The notes beneath the pieces are model-generated. The model was not told the origin of the DNA, ran no database searches, and was given only the letters and a program-made list of their open reading frames with translations. This document shows, one piece after another, positions 35,985-45,419 of a DNA stretch of 64,000 nucleotides. Numbering within the stretch: the stretch's first letter is position 1; each line of letters starts with the position of its first letter. The DNA is taken from assembly GCF_001437405.1 (NCBI RefSeq), contig NZ_JQBY01000007.1:1-64000 (forward strand), written 5' to 3'. Source of the stretch: Pediococcus ethanolidurans. GTDB taxonomy: Bacteria > Bacillota > Bacilli > Lactobacillales > Lactobacillaceae. The position numbers and the translations under genes are program-made.

Positions 35985-37028
35985 TTGAGAAAAACAGTCA
36001 GTTACATTAGTTTTTCAACTTTAATGTTTAGTTTGATGGAAATTGCCCTTAAAATGGCAGGCGGCGCGTTTGACCCGATTCAACTGAATTTGATTCGGTT
36101 TGCCGTGGGTGGATTAGTATTGTTACCAATTGCCTTAAACTCTTTGAAAAAACAGCAACGTAAACTTAATTGGAAAGATTTGAGATTATTTGGCATTACA
36201 GGATTTATCTGTGTCATCATTAGTATGACGTTGTATCAACTAGCGATTGTATATTCACCAGCAGCTACAGTTGCAGTATTGTTTAGTTGTAATCCTGTGT
36301 TTGCCTTAATTTTTTCATATTTAATCTTGCATGAACGTTTAGGACGTGCTAATTTAATTTCAGTAGTTGTTTCTGTGATTGGTTTACTAGTAATCGTCAA
36401 TCCAGCCCATTTAACTAATGTTGTGGGATTAACATTGGCTGTGACTTCAGCCTTAACTTTTGGCTTATATAGTATTATTTCACGGTACGGTTCACAAAAA
36501 CGAGATTTAAACGGTATTGTGATGACTTGTTTTACTTTTTTGACCGGAACCGTTGAACTGCTGGCAATTGTTGCTTTAACACATGTACCAGTTATCGGTC
36601 GTTCAATGACGCAAGTGAGCTACTTAAAACAATTTGTCAACATTCCAGTTATTCAAAATATTAGTTGGCAATATTTACCATTGTTGTTCTTTATTGGTGT
36701 TTGTGTCACTGGTGGAGGATTTGCGTTTTACTTCTTGGCAATGGAAACTTCAGACGTTTCTACAGCCTCTTTGGTGTTCTTTATCAAACCAGCATTAGCA
36801 CCAGTACTAGCGGCGCTAATTTTAAGTGAACAGATTACCTTGCCAACTATTATTGGTATCGTGATTATTTTGTTAGGTTCAGTTATTACCTTTATTGGAA
36901 ATCGTTCGAAATCAATTCGATCCGAAATGGGACAACCAGTTTATCCTGATAAAACGAAAAAGACTGATTCAGACGACTTAATTGGAGAAGTAGAAGACTT
37001 TAATTCAAATGTTGAAGATGAGGATTAA
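35985..37028 (+). CDS. EamA/DMT-family transporter
   Basis: 347-residue membrane protein with ten predicted helices in two repeated EamA halves (about 10-140 and 155-300). It contains [21 protein letters not shown] in the first half and [19 protein letters not shown] in the second. An acidic hydrophilic C-terminal tail of about 45 residues is rich in Asp/Glu. The start is TTG at 35985; GGGAG lies about 14 bp upstream, so the start is less certain. The gpmA gene follows 2 bp on. The substrate is not predictable; the family includes amino-acid and metabolite exporters. Confidence 0.87.
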   Translation: MRKTVSYISFSTLMFSLMEIALKMAGGAFDPIQLNLIRFAVGGLVLLPIALNSLKKQQRKLNWKDLRLFGITGFICVIISMTLYQLAIVYSPAATVAVLFSCNPVFALIFSYLILHERLGRANLISVVVSVIGLLVIVNPAHLTNVVGLTLAVTSALTFGLYSIISRYGSQKRDLNGIVMTCFTFLTGTVELLAIVALTHVPVIGRSMTQVSYLKQFVNIPVIQNISWQYLPLLFFIGVCVTGGGFAFYFLAMETSDVSTASLVFFIKPALAPVLAALILSEQITLPTIIGIVIILLGSVITFIGNRSKSIRSEMGQPVYPDKTKKTDSDDLIGEVEDFNSNVEDED

Positions 37029-37030
37029 AA

Positions 37031-37702
37031 ATGACGTACTTAGTCTTATTGAGGCATGGTCAAAGCATCGCTAACCGTGATAATGTTTATACGGGGTGGA
37101 GCGATGTTCCATTAACACAGCAGGGCAGACAAGAGGCTCATCAAGCTGGAAAGCTTATTTATCAAACAGGAATTCAGTTTGAAGATGTGCATACATCTTT
37201 GTTAAAGCGGGCAATCACGACGGCGGATATCGTCATGGACGAAATTCACCAAAATTGGTTACCAATTCATAAAGCTTGGCGGTTAAATGAGCGCCATTAT
37301 GGTGCACTTCGTGGGCAAAATAAGGATGAAACACGTAAAACATATGGTGTTCATCAAGTGGCCTTGTGGCGCCGTAGTTTTAAAGCTGTCCCACCACTAT
37401 TGAAGGCAACTGAGTCAGATCGGCGTTATATGCAGTTGGGTGACGTTGAACCTCGTGGCGAGAGCCTTGAGATGGCTTATAACCGACTGTTGCCTTATTG
37501 GACGGACCAAATTGCTCCCAAACTTTTAGCGGGCAAAAACCAGTTGGTTGTGGCCCATGGTAGTACTTTACGTGCCCTCATTAAGTACTTAGAACAAATT
37601 AGCGATGAAGGCATTGATGGCGTTGAAGTCGCCAATGGTGAACCAATAGTTTATCAATTTGACGAAAATTTGAATATTGTGAGCAAAGAAGTGCTGGACT
37701 AA
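37031..37702 (+). CDS. gpmA: 2,3-bisphosphoglycerate-dependent phosphoglycerate mutase
   Basis: Interconverts 3- and 2-phosphoglycerate in glycolysis through a phosphohistidine. The catalytic [10 protein letters not shown] is at the N-terminus, [10 protein letters not shown] near residue 22, [12 protein letters not shown] near residue 87, and the second His in [11 protein letters not shown]. It is 223 residues, of normal length. The sequence departs from the consensus in several places, so it may be a secondary paralogue rather than the main glycolytic enzyme. It is coupled to the EamA gene. Confidence 0.88.
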   Translation: MTYLVLLRHGQSIANRDNVYTGWSDVPLTQQGRQEAHQAGKLIYQTGIQFEDVHTSLLKRAITTADIVMDEIHQNWLPIHKAWRLNERHYGALRGQNKDETRKTYGVHQVALWRRSFKAVPPLLKATESDRRYMQLGDVEPRGESLEMAYNRLLPYWTDQIAPKLLAGKNQLVVAHGSTLRALIKYLEQISDEGIDGVEVANGEPIVYQFDENLNIVSKEVLD

Positions 37703-37731
37703 AAATGAACCAGCTAAAAACGAATTTTGAG

Positions 37732-37760
37732 GAGAAGGCTGTAGTTGGCCTTCTTTTTTG
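37732..37760 (+). terminator. Terminator after gpmA
   Basis: The stem AGAAGGC / GCCTTCT with an 8-nt loop runs into TTTTTT. Confidence 0.8.
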
Positions 37761-37915
37761 TTAACAATGAAGCTTGTTGTATGGTCAGGAATGAGTTGTC
37801 TTTGAGAATCGATTAGGGCTATACTACCGATATAGTAACCCTAATTATAAAATTTTTTTAAAAATAATCTTTAATTGAAATTTAAATTATTTACTGATTG
37901 GAGTGTAGCCATCAT

Positions 37916-38602
37916 ATGCAGTACAAGGATAAATATAATTTGACCCGTGATCAAAATGTTAGGTTTGCCAAAATGAATTTTACTAGGCTAGTGCACACAA
38001 ATGCACGTTTTGAGGGAATAAACACGACCTTACCACAAACGCAAACTATTATGGATGGAATGGGTGTTGATGGTGTTTCTGTAGAAGATATAAATACCAT
38101 TATAAATTTGAAACGCGGGTGGGAGTTGATAACAACCCCCAATGAAGAGACATTGACATTAGACTATGTGAAAAAGGTTAATGCTATTGTTGCAGCTCAG
38201 GATGCGTTAGTTCCTGGTGAATTACAAAAGGGTAGTAGCAAAGTGCAAATTGGTACGAGTGAAGATTTTGTACCAGAGCCTGTTGATACAGAAAAAGAAC
38301 AAAAATTTTTAAAGAATTTGTTATCAAGTCCCTTAAAAAGCACGACAGATAAAGCAATGACACTAATGTATCATTATATGCGCGGTCAAATTTTTGGGGA
38401 TGGAAATATAAGGACGGCTACGTTAGTTGCAAACAAGCTGATGATTGATAATGGTGCTGGTTTAATCAATGTCCCCTTAAATCATTGGCATAAATGGAAC
38501 GAATTAATTGGCGATTTTTATCGTACTAACGACATGAACGTGATTGAAAAATGGACTTATGATAATGGCATTCAGGGTGTTCAGCTTTTTCGTGTAAATT
38601 AA
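37916..38602 (+). CDS. Fic-domain protein with degenerate active site
   Basis: 228-residue Fic/Doc-fold protein. The N-terminal part contains TNARFEGINTTL, resembling the inhibitory (S/T)xxxE(G/N) helix, and LPQTQTIMDG. The Fic core has GQIFGDGNIRTAT near residue 165 where the canonical motif is HxFx(D/E)GN(G/K)R. Thus Gln stands in place of the catalytic His, and Ile in place of Gly/Lys. Classical AMP-transfer activity is therefore doubtful. The frame extends to a TTG at 37898, but GGAG at 37900-37903 serves the ATG at 37916. It is a lone gene with AT-rich upstream DNA and no visible partner antitoxin. A large hairpin array follows. Confidence 0.8.
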   Translation: MQYKDKYNLTRDQNVRFAKMNFTRLVHTNARFEGINTTLPQTQTIMDGMGVDGVSVEDINTIINLKRGWELITTPNEETLTLDYVKKVNAIVAAQDALVPGELQKGSSKVQIGTSEDFVPEPVDTEKEQKFLKNLLSSPLKSTTDKAMTLMYHYMRGQIFGDGNIRTATLVANKLMIDNGAGLINVPLNHWHKWNELIGDFYRTNDMNVIEKWTYDNGIQGVQLFRVN

Positions 38603-38640
38603 AACTAATGGAGAAATTTGAACTGATTTGATTGCTACTA

Positions 38641-39565
38641 ACTTTTTTAGGACAACTCCGCAAAGCAGACTAAATAAATAGGCAAGGCTCCAGCCGGGAA
38701 TCCTCCCGTCATCCGCCTTACCTATTTACTTAGTCTTAGCGCTTTGTTACGTTCACTTTTTTAGGACAGTTGCACAAGGCAAGCCAAAAAAAATAAACAG
38801 GATTCCAGCGGGATTGCGATCCCACCTCCATCCTGCTTATTTTTCTTGACTTTAACGCCTTGTTCCGCTCACTTTTTTTAGGACAACTCCACAAAGCAAG
38901 CCCAAATAAATAGGCAAGGCTCCAGCCGGGAATCCTCCCGTCATCCGCCTTACCTATTTATTTAGTCTTAGCGCTTTGCTACGTTCACTTTTTTAGGACA
39001 GTTGCACAAGGCAAGCCAAAAAAAATAAACAGGATTCCAGCGGGATTGCGATCCCACCTCCATCCTGCTTATTTTTCTTGACTTTAACGCCTTGTTCCGC
39101 TCACTTTTTTTAGGACAACTCCACAAAGCAAGCCCAAATAAATAGGCAAGGCTCCAGCCGGGAATCCTCCCGTCATCCGCCTTACCTATTTATTTAGTCT
39201 TAGCGCTTTGCTACGTTCACTTTTTTAGGACAGTTGCACAAGGCAAGCCAAGAAAAATAAACAGGATTCCAGCGGGATTGCGATCCCATCTCCATCCTGC
39301 TTATTTTTCTTGGCTTTAGCGCCTTGTTCCGCTCACTTTTTTAGGATAACTTCACAAAGCAAGCCCAAATAAATAGGCAAGGCTCCAGCCGGGAAATGTC
39401 CCGTCATCCGCCTTACCTATTTATTTAGTCTTAGCACTTTGTTACGTTCACTTTTTTAGGACAACTTCACAAAGCAAGCCCAAATAAATAGGCAAGGCTT
39501 CAGCCGGGAAATATCCCGTCATCCGCCTTACCTATTTATTTAGTCTTAACGCTTTGTTACGTTCA
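38641..39565. repeat. Array of eight ~115-bp hairpin units, order ABABABAA
   Basis: The entire gap between the Fic gene and pepC is repeats. Family A hairpins are at 38661-38746, 38892-38978, 39124-39210, 39355-39441 and 39470-39556. Family B hairpins are at 38775-38862, 39007-39094 and 39239-39326. Each is a long stem: A has CAAAGC...GCTTTG outside and AATAAATAGGCAAGG / CCTTACCTATTTATT inside, while B has CAAGGC...GCCTTG and AATAAACAGGAT / ATCCTGCTTATT. Both share an apical CCAGC-GGGA...TCCC motif. Units are joined by a common linker (TTCACTTTTTTAGGACA). The array ends about 10 bp from the pepC stop codon. Confidence 0.93.
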
Positions 39566-40912
39566 CTAATCCTTGTATGCCAACGCACCCATTGGATCCC
39601 ATGGCAACAATTGAGTTGGTTCCTCAGCTTGTGCCTTTCGTTGATCTTCCGTTAAGAATTGTTTGTCTACAACGACTTGGTAGCAATATTCGCTCATCCA
39701 TTCATCCGTCATGACCATGTAACCCTTAGTTCCGACCTTGTCACCCCAGCTGTTTTCGACTTTCCATTTCTTTGGTTCGCCGTCAACTAAATCAACACCA
39801 GTAATGACCATCGCATGAGTCATCAAACTCTCACTATAATCCAAACGTTCTGCCTTAGACATTGATAAATCAATATCAAAAAGAGCTTCCTCATCATAAA
39901 CGCCAAGATCCAATAATCCACGTTTTCTTGGTTCTGAATGCTGACCGACATCACAACCAAACCAAACACTATGACCAGCCTTAAGTTGGTTAATAGCTGC
40001 TTGCTTGAAATCATGCATGTTTAAGTTTAAATGCTTAACCTGACGACCACCAACAACGTTACCCAACATTTCAATTGAGTAGGTATGGTTAAATGGTTTG
40101 TCATCAGTAGGAGCATTGATGATTGAAACGTAGTTAGTAAGATCCCAACCAACAAACTTTTCAAAGAATGACTTAGGCGTTAAACCAGCTTCACGATGGA
40201 AGTTCTTGTCGTCATCACGGTATTCCCAGTCAAAAGTTGTAGGTGGTTCACCAAAGCTATATGAAGCCATTCGGTAAACTTCTTCCAACATTTTTTCTTT
40301 GCGTGATTGAACTTGTTCGTCTGAAGAACCGGCATTAACAAGTTCACGTAATTCAACAGCATCCTTACGAAGTTTTTCGTTTAAGAGGGTGTTGAATTCG
40401 TTAGACTTGTTACTGTTGTAAGTTTCAGGATAAACAGATTCTGGAACGATTCCATATTTGTCAATGATGGCACATAACATGTCCCACTGACCACCATCAC
40501 CTTGAGGCTCATTTAAAAGCCAGGCAACTTTACGATCTGAAGTTGGCTTGTCAGCAGTAGCAATGATATTTTCGTAGAACCAGTTTGATTTTTCAAACTT
40601 ATCCCAGAAAAAAGTGTAGTTTTGAGAAAGCTCAAAATCCTTGAGCTTAAACTCTGCAGATAGATGATGACGCATCGTGTTTAATGCGGCAAACATCCAA
40701 CAACGACCACTTTGTTTCTGATTAGCAACAGCACCTGTCTCTAAATCGATTGAAAAAACTGGGCTGAAGTCTGCGCCGCCACGAAGGCCTTCGCTAGCTG
40801 CTAAAATACCATTTTTAGTAACCGCACGTTCGAGGACTTTAGACTTGTTTTGTTCATTATAGTGTTTTGCATAACGAGCAACTTGATCTTTAGAAATACT
40901 GTTATTACTCAA
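39566..40912 (-). CDS. pepC: Aminopeptidase C (bleomycin hydrolase family)
   Basis: Cytoplasmic cysteine peptidase that frees N-terminal residues from peptides, part of the proteolytic system that follows peptide uptake. The papain-like catalytic residues are Cys in QSGRCWMFAALN, His in THAMVITG and Asn in VENSWGD. The frame opens far upstream, but TTG at 40912 follows TAGGAG at 8 bp and yields a normal 448-residue protein. The C-terminus ends WDPMGALAYKD, typical for PepC. The stop codon lies at the edge of the hairpin array, whose last unit may end its transcript. Confidence 0.95.
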   Translation of the reverse strand: MSNNSISKDQVARYAKHYNEQNKSKVLERAVTKNGILAASEGLRGGADFSPVFSIDLETGAVANQKQSGRCWMFAALNTMRHHLSAEFKLKDFELSQNYTFFWDKFEKSNWFYENIIATADKPTSDRKVAWLLNEPQGDGGQWDMLCAIIDKYGIVPESVYPETYNSNKSNEFNTLLNEKLRKDAVELRELVNAGSSDEQVQSRKEKMLEEVYRMASYSFGEPPTTFDWEYRDDDKNFHREAGLTPKSFFEKFVGWDLTNYVSIINAPTDDKPFNHTYSIEMLGNVVGGRQVKHLNLNMHDFKQAAINQLKAGHSVWFGCDVGQHSEPRKRGLLDLGVYDEEALFDIDLSMSKAERLDYSESLMTHAMVITGVDLVDGEPKKWKVENSWGDKVGTKGYMVMTDEWMSEYCYQVVVDKQFLTEDQRKAQAEEPTQLLPWDPMGALAYKD

Positions 40913-40997
40913 TTTATTCACTCCTAACCTATGATATATAAACATTGTAGTCGAAAAAGAATAATTAGTAAATGCTTAAATCTTGATTAAAAACTGT

Positions 40998-41684
40998 TTA
41001 GGGACGGGCTTGGATAACTTCAGGACCATTTTGGCGACCCACAATGATGGTATTGACCATATCTAAAAATAGACCCTGTTCAACAATGCCAACCTGTTTG
41101 ATTAAATAATCGGCCAATTCGTGAGGATGTTCAATTTTTCCTAAATGAAGATCAATGACATAATTTTTTGAATCGGTTAAAACATGGTCGCCACTTTCAT
41201 CCAGTCTGAATTGCGGATGAAGTCCTTTGGCTGCTAGTTTTTTGTAGACTTGTTGACTACCATAGGGAATTACTTCCAAAGGTAAGGGGAATTTACCAAG
41301 TTCTTGAACCATTTTGGATTCATCCACAATCCACATGACTTTGGTAGAATTGGTTGCCACAATTTTTTCGAACAGATGGGCAGCACCGCCACCCTTAATG
41401 CCTTGATAATCTGCGCTAATTTCATCGGCACCATCAATAGTAAGATCAATATGGTCCACTTCATCGACCGACTTGACCTGAATACCTAATGATTCAGCTT
41501 GTTTAGCAGTCCGATTCGAAGTTGGGACACCGATAATGTGAAGATTTTCCCTTTTAACGCGTTCACCAAGGGCATCGACCATAAATTTAACGGTGGAACC
41601 TGTGCCAAGACCAACGACTGTGTTATCTTGAATAAATTTGACAGCTTCTTGACCGACTAATTTCTTAAGTTCATTTTGATCCAT
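40998..41684 (-). CDS. rpiA: Ribose-5-phosphate isomerase A
   Basis: Interconverts ribose-5-P and ribulose-5-P in the pentose phosphate pathway. Family motifs are [11 protein letters not shown] near residue 30, IDGADEI near residue 85, [15 protein letters not shown] near residue 100 and VDESK. The ATG at 41684 with a TGGAG site gives MDQNEL and 228 residues. It overlaps the upstream GNAT gene by 14 bp and is probably co-transcribed with it. Confidence 0.95.
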   Translation of the reverse strand: MDQNELKKLVGQEAVKFIQDNTVVGLGTGSTVKFMVDALGERVKRENLHIIGVPTSNRTAKQAESLGIQVKSVDEVDHIDLTIDGADEISADYQGIKGGGAAHLFEKIVATNSTKVMWIVDESKMVQELGKFPLPLEVIPYGSQQVYKKLAAKGLHPQFRLDESGDHVLTDSKNYVIDLHLGKIEHPHELADYLIKQVGIVEQGLFLDMVNTIIVGRQNGPEVIQARP

Positions 41685-41997
41685 TATTTTTCTCCATTTC
41701 ATTTTTGGTTTCTAGAGTAGTGTGATCATCAATCAGCGCCTGATACTCGGTATGCTTTTTTAAATAAGTTCGCGCATAAGGACATAATGGATAGATTTTT
41801 TTATGCTGTTCTTTAGCAAAGCTCAAGATCTTCAGCATGAGTTGTTGTGCTAAACCTTGACCACGTAATTCTGGATTTACAAAGACCTGTTCAATAACTA
41901 TAGTTTCTTGTTTCTTAATGAAAAAGTAAGTGACACAACCACCAATTTTTTCGTGATAAGTAAAACTGATTTTTTTGCCGTCATTAGTGAATTCCAT
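41671..41997 (-). CDS. GNAT-fold N-acetyltransferase (YjdJ/Gtn10-like small type)
   Basis: 108-residue acetyltransferase of the compact GNAT type. The acetyl-CoA binding block [15 protein letters not shown] contains the expected (Q/R)GxG(L/I)A pattern. The tail [15 protein letters not shown] is typical of this small family, which includes putative nucleic-acid or small-molecule acetylases. The substrate is unknown. AGAGGGATG lies before the ATG. Overlap with rpiA suggests coupling. Confidence 0.88.
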   Translation of the reverse strand: MEFTNDGKKISFTYHEKIGGCVTYFFIKKQETIVIEQVFVNPELRGQGLAQQLMLKILSFAKEQHKKIYPLCPYARTYLKKHTEYQALIDDHTTLETKNEMEKNNGSK

Positions 41998-42196
41998 CCC
42001 AACACATCCCTCTAAAAATTGTTAATTTACATTAATTGTCGCTTTCGTATTTTGCAAAGTCAATTAGAAAACTTAAATTTCTTCCTTTTACTGAATGAAT
42101 TAGTTTACAAAACTTGATTTCAAACGGATAATGTACAAAGATTAAACTTTTTAATGCGAATTTACACATTAGATAAACAAGAAGGGAATTTTTAAT

Positions 42197-42733
42197 ATGA
42201 AACGTGGTTTTGAAATTGTTTCCAAATATCAAGATAAAAATCTGAATCTTCCATATCGTTCGACCAACCATGCGGCTGGGTATGATTTTGAAGCGGCTAC
42301 GGATTTTGTTTTACCTTCCATTTGGAAGGGCAATTTTTTGAAAGTTCTCTGGGCACTACGCCATAAGCAAGCTGTTAGTGAAACGGATTTACTAAATGGT
42401 AGTAAGGATTTAAAACCTTTTTTGGTTCCAACCGGAATTAAAGCTTATATGCAAGATGATGAATTTTTACTGGCTGCCAATCGATCAAGCAATCCGTTGA
42501 AACGTAATTTAATCTTACCTAATGGTGTTGGCATTATTGATGCAGATTATTATAACAACGATAGTAATGAGGGTGAGATCTATTTTCAATTGATCAATAT
42601 GGGTCTTCGAGATATTACGATTAAAAAGGGCGAACGAATCGGGCAGGGAATCTTTATGCCTTATTTGCAGGCCGATGGTAAAGATGAGCATGCAACTAAG
42701 CGAGTGGGTGGTTTTGGTTCATCTGGTAAGTAG
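42197..42733 (+). CDS. dut: dUTP diphosphatase
   Basis: Hydrolyses dUTP to dUMP, keeping uracil out of DNA. The motifs of the trimeric family are present: NHAAGYDFEAA (I), NRSSNP (II), NGVGIIDADYYNN (III) and the C-terminal RVGGFGSSGK (V). At 178 residues it is longer than phage and E. coli enzymes because of an insertion of about 30 residues after motif I (FLKVLWALRHKQ region), common in lactobacilli. radA follows about 80 bp downstream, the usual order. Confidence 0.92.
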   Translation: MKRGFEIVSKYQDKNLNLPYRSTNHAAGYDFEAATDFVLPSIWKGNFLKVLWALRHKQAVSETDLLNGSKDLKPFLVPTGIKAYMQDDEFLLAANRSSNPLKRNLILPNGVGIIDADYYNNDSNEGEIYFQLINMGLRDITIKKGERIGQGIFMPYLQADGKDEHATKRVGGFGSSGK

Positions 42734-42815
42734 TAAGTTTAAGGATTTATAAAGATATTTTCAGATCAATTGTTTCCTTAAGAATATGCTAAAATTGAAG
42801 GGAGCCGATATCACA

Positions 42816-44186
42816 ATGGCAAAAGCAAAAACACAGTTTGTCTGTCAGAATTGCGGGTACGTTTCACCCCGTTTTTTGGGCCGTTGTCCAAGCTGTGGTC
42901 AATGGAACACATTAGTTGAAGAACGTGTTGAAAGTGAAAAAGTGAATCATAAGGCACGGATTAGCTTTGAAGGGCAGCACGCCAAGCCACAGTTGATTAG
43001 CCAAGTTGATATGACAGAGACTCCGCGTGTCAAAACTGGATTAGAAGAGTTTAATCGTGTTTTGGGTGGTGGAATTGTTTCCGGTTCACTGGTTCTGATT
43101 GGCGGGGATCCGGGAATTGGAAAATCAACGCTACTGCTACAAATTTCTGGTCAATTAAGCGAAAAAAAGCATCGCGTGTTATATGTTTCAGGAGAAGAAA
43201 GTGCGGCCCAAATCAAAATGCGGGCCGATCGCTTGCATGTCGCAAGTGAAAATTTTTATTTGTTTCCAGAAACAGATATGAATAGCATTCAAGCTGCAAT
43301 CAAAGAACTTAAACCAACTTATGTGGTCATTGATTCTATTCAAACAATGCAGGAACCAGACATTCAATCCACAGTTGGTAGTGTGGCTCAGGTACGTGAA
43401 ATTACAGCTGAATTGATGCAAATTGCCAAAACAAACAATATTACGATTTTTATCGTGGGTCACGTGACCAAAGGCGGTGCCATTGCTGGTCCCAAAATTT
43501 TGGAGCATATGGTGGATACTGTTTTGTATTTTGAAGGTGATTTGCATCACACGTACCGAATTCTACGAGCGGTTAAAAATCGATTTGGTTCAACAAACGA
43601 GTTAGGCATCTTTGAAATGCGCGAGACAGGATTAACCGAGGTAGCCAATCCTTCTGAGATCTTTTTAGAGGAACGTTTGAAAGACGCAACTGGTTCCGCA
43701 ATTGTGGTGTCAATGGAAGGTACGCGTCCTATTTTGGTAGAAGTCCAGGCGCTAATTACGCCGACAACCTTTGGGAATGCTAAACGAACGGCTAGCGGTT
43801 TGGATCATAATCGTGTTTCGTTGATCATGGCCGTGCTTGAAAAAAGAGCTAATTTTCTTTTACAAAATCAGGATGCCTATTTAAAGGCGGCTGGTGGGGT
43901 AAAATTAGACGAGCCAGCGATTGATTTAGCCATTGCGATTAGTATTGCTTCAAGTTATCGGAACAAGGGGACGGATCCGATGGACTCGTTTGTGGGCGAA
44001 ATTGGATTGACTGGTGAAATTCGCCGGGTAAATCGAATTGAGCAACGTGTGGCAGAAGCTCAAAAACTAGGTTTCAAACGGATCTATGTACCAAAGAACA
44101 ATTTGCAGGGGTGGACACCACCGACTGGTATTCAGGTTGTAGGAGTGGCTACTTTAAGTGAAGCGCTGCATAAGATTTTTAAATAA
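42816..44186 (+). CDS. radA: DNA repair protein RadA
   Basis: RecA-like ATPase that helps process recombination intermediates. An N-terminal zinc finger ([19 protein letters not shown]), Walker A in [12 protein letters not shown] near residue 95, the RadA-specific KNRFG block near residue 250 and a C-terminal Lon-like domain are all present. The frame opens at 42786, but GGGAG fits the ATG at 42816 and yields 456 residues. The gene order dut-radA-yacL-gltX is conserved in Firmicutes. Confidence 0.95.
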   Translation: MAKAKTQFVCQNCGYVSPRFLGRCPSCGQWNTLVEERVESEKVNHKARISFEGQHAKPQLISQVDMTETPRVKTGLEEFNRVLGGGIVSGSLVLIGGDPGIGKSTLLLQISGQLSEKKHRVLYVSGEESAAQIKMRADRLHVASENFYLFPETDMNSIQAAIKELKPTYVVIDSIQTMQEPDIQSTVGSVAQVREITAELMQIAKTNNITIFIVGHVTKGGAIAGPKILEHMVDTVLYFEGDLHHTYRILRAVKNRFGSTNELGIFEMRETGLTEVANPSEIFLEERLKDATGSAIVVSMEGTRPILVEVQALITPTTFGNAKRTASGLDHNRVSLIMAVLEKRANFLLQNQDAYLKAAGGVKLDEPAIDLAIAISIASSYRNKGTDPMDSFVGEIGLTGEIRRVNRIEQRVAEAQKLGFKRIYVPKNNLQGWTPPTGIQVVGVATLSEALHKIFK

Positions 44187-44217
44187 TTGGTTTTAATTTT
44201 GAAAGGAGGGATGTTTG

Positions 44218-45336
44218 ATGAAAAAAAATATTATTAAATCTGTCTTTGCCTTGGCAGGTGGTGCGTTGGGCGTTATTTTGTTACCACCGCTGTGGATTTT
44301 ATTGTCGTTGGGTGATCACTGGTGGCTAAGTAATTCAGTTACAAATTTCTTGGTTGGTGCAATTATTTTCTTTATTATTTCAATGTTCTTAGCTGGCTAT
44401 GTTGAACGCCTCGTAAATCGGTTGGAAAAGCAAATTTCAAAAATACCACCGGTTCGTTTACTGTACGGTAGCTTGTCAACCGTAGTTGGATTGGTATTAG
44501 CAATTTTGATTTCGACCTTGTTTTATCGCCAACAGATTTTCTTTTTGAATACGGTTGTCCCAATTATTTTAATGTTAACTTTGGGGTATCTTGGTTTTCG
44601 AATTGGAACGACACAGGCGGATGAATGGCGTAAATTATTCGCACGTCGTAAAGAACCTGAAAGTGCAAAAAATGTATTGGATCGCAAATATACGGATAAT
44701 TTCCATCACTATAAAATTTTGGATACCAATATTTTGATTGATGGCCGAATCTATGATTTGATCAAAACGGGTTTTATTGAGGGAACTTTATTAGTGCCAA
44801 ATTTTGTGTTGTATGAATTACAGTACATTGCAGATTCTTCGGATAGTATCAAACGTGTTCGAGGACGACGTGGGCTGGATATTTTAAACAAGTTACAAAA
44901 TGAGCATATTATTCCGGTCGAAATGTATGAAGGCGACTATGAAGAGATTGATGAGGTAGATAGTAAACTTATTCGATTAGCTAAAGATAAAGATGCCGTG
45001 ATCGTTACTAACGATTTTAATCTCAACAAAGTAAGTCAATTCCAAAATGTGCAGGTTCTAAATATCAATGCGTTAGCTAATGCTTTGAAGCCCCGGGTCA
45101 TTCCTGGCGAGAATTTACATGTCATGGTTGTCAAAAACGGAACTGAACGGCAACAAGGTGTTGCTTATTTGGATGATGGCACCATGGTTGTGGTTGAAGA
45201 AGGCAAGTATTTCATTAATCAAGAACTAGACGTTGTTGTCACAAGCGCGTTGCAAACTGATGCGGGCCGTATGATTTTTGCGAAACCATTGCATTCAACG
45301 CGAGGTATTAGTGATCGAAACTCTGAAAATAGCTAG
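44218..45336 (+). CDS. PIN/TRAM-domain membrane protein YacL
   Basis: 372-residue protein with four N-terminal membrane helices (about 1-140), a PIN nuclease-like domain (LDTNILIDGRIYDLI near residue 170, VTNDFNLNK near residue 260) and a C-terminal TRAM domain (about 295-355). The B. subtilis counterpart is YacL, a probable membrane-bound RNase of unknown target. The AAGGAGGG site favours the ATG at 44218 over a TTG one codon upstream. It lies between radA and gltX. Confidence 0.92.
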   Translation: MKKNIIKSVFALAGGALGVILLPPLWILLSLGDHWWLSNSVTNFLVGAIIFFIISMFLAGYVERLVNRLEKQISKIPPVRLLYGSLSTVVGLVLAILISTLFYRQQIFFLNTVVPIILMLTLGYLGFRIGTTQADEWRKLFARRKEPESAKNVLDRKYTDNFHHYKILDTNILIDGRIYDLIKTGFIEGTLLVPNFVLYELQYIADSSDSIKRVRGRRGLDILNKLQNEHIIPVEMYEGDYEEIDEVDSKLIRLAKDKDAVIVTNDFNLNKVSQFQNVQVLNINALANALKPRVIPGENLHVMVVKNGTERQQGVAYLDDGTMVVVEEGKYFINQELDVVVTSALQTDAGRMIFAKPLHSTRGISDRNSENS

Positions 45337-45419
45337 GATTGTGACTTTATTTATTTGAACGGCAATTGTACAATTGATTAAGCAATAAAATGTGAAAAAC
45401 TTAGAAAGAGGCGTTAATT

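Noticed and set aside
38641-39556. Ordinary intrinsic terminators of pepC
   Set aside because: On the minus strand the hairpins are followed by A-rich, not T-rich, linker sequence, and eight copies exceed any need for termination. The last unit may still stop transcription.
38641-39565. CRISPR array
   Set aside because: The repeats are long palindromic units with no unique spacers between short identical repeats, and no cas genes are near.
43188-43550. Minus-strand 120-residue ORF inside radA
   Set aside because: It is fully antisense to a conserved gene, with no family resemblance or ribosome-binding site.
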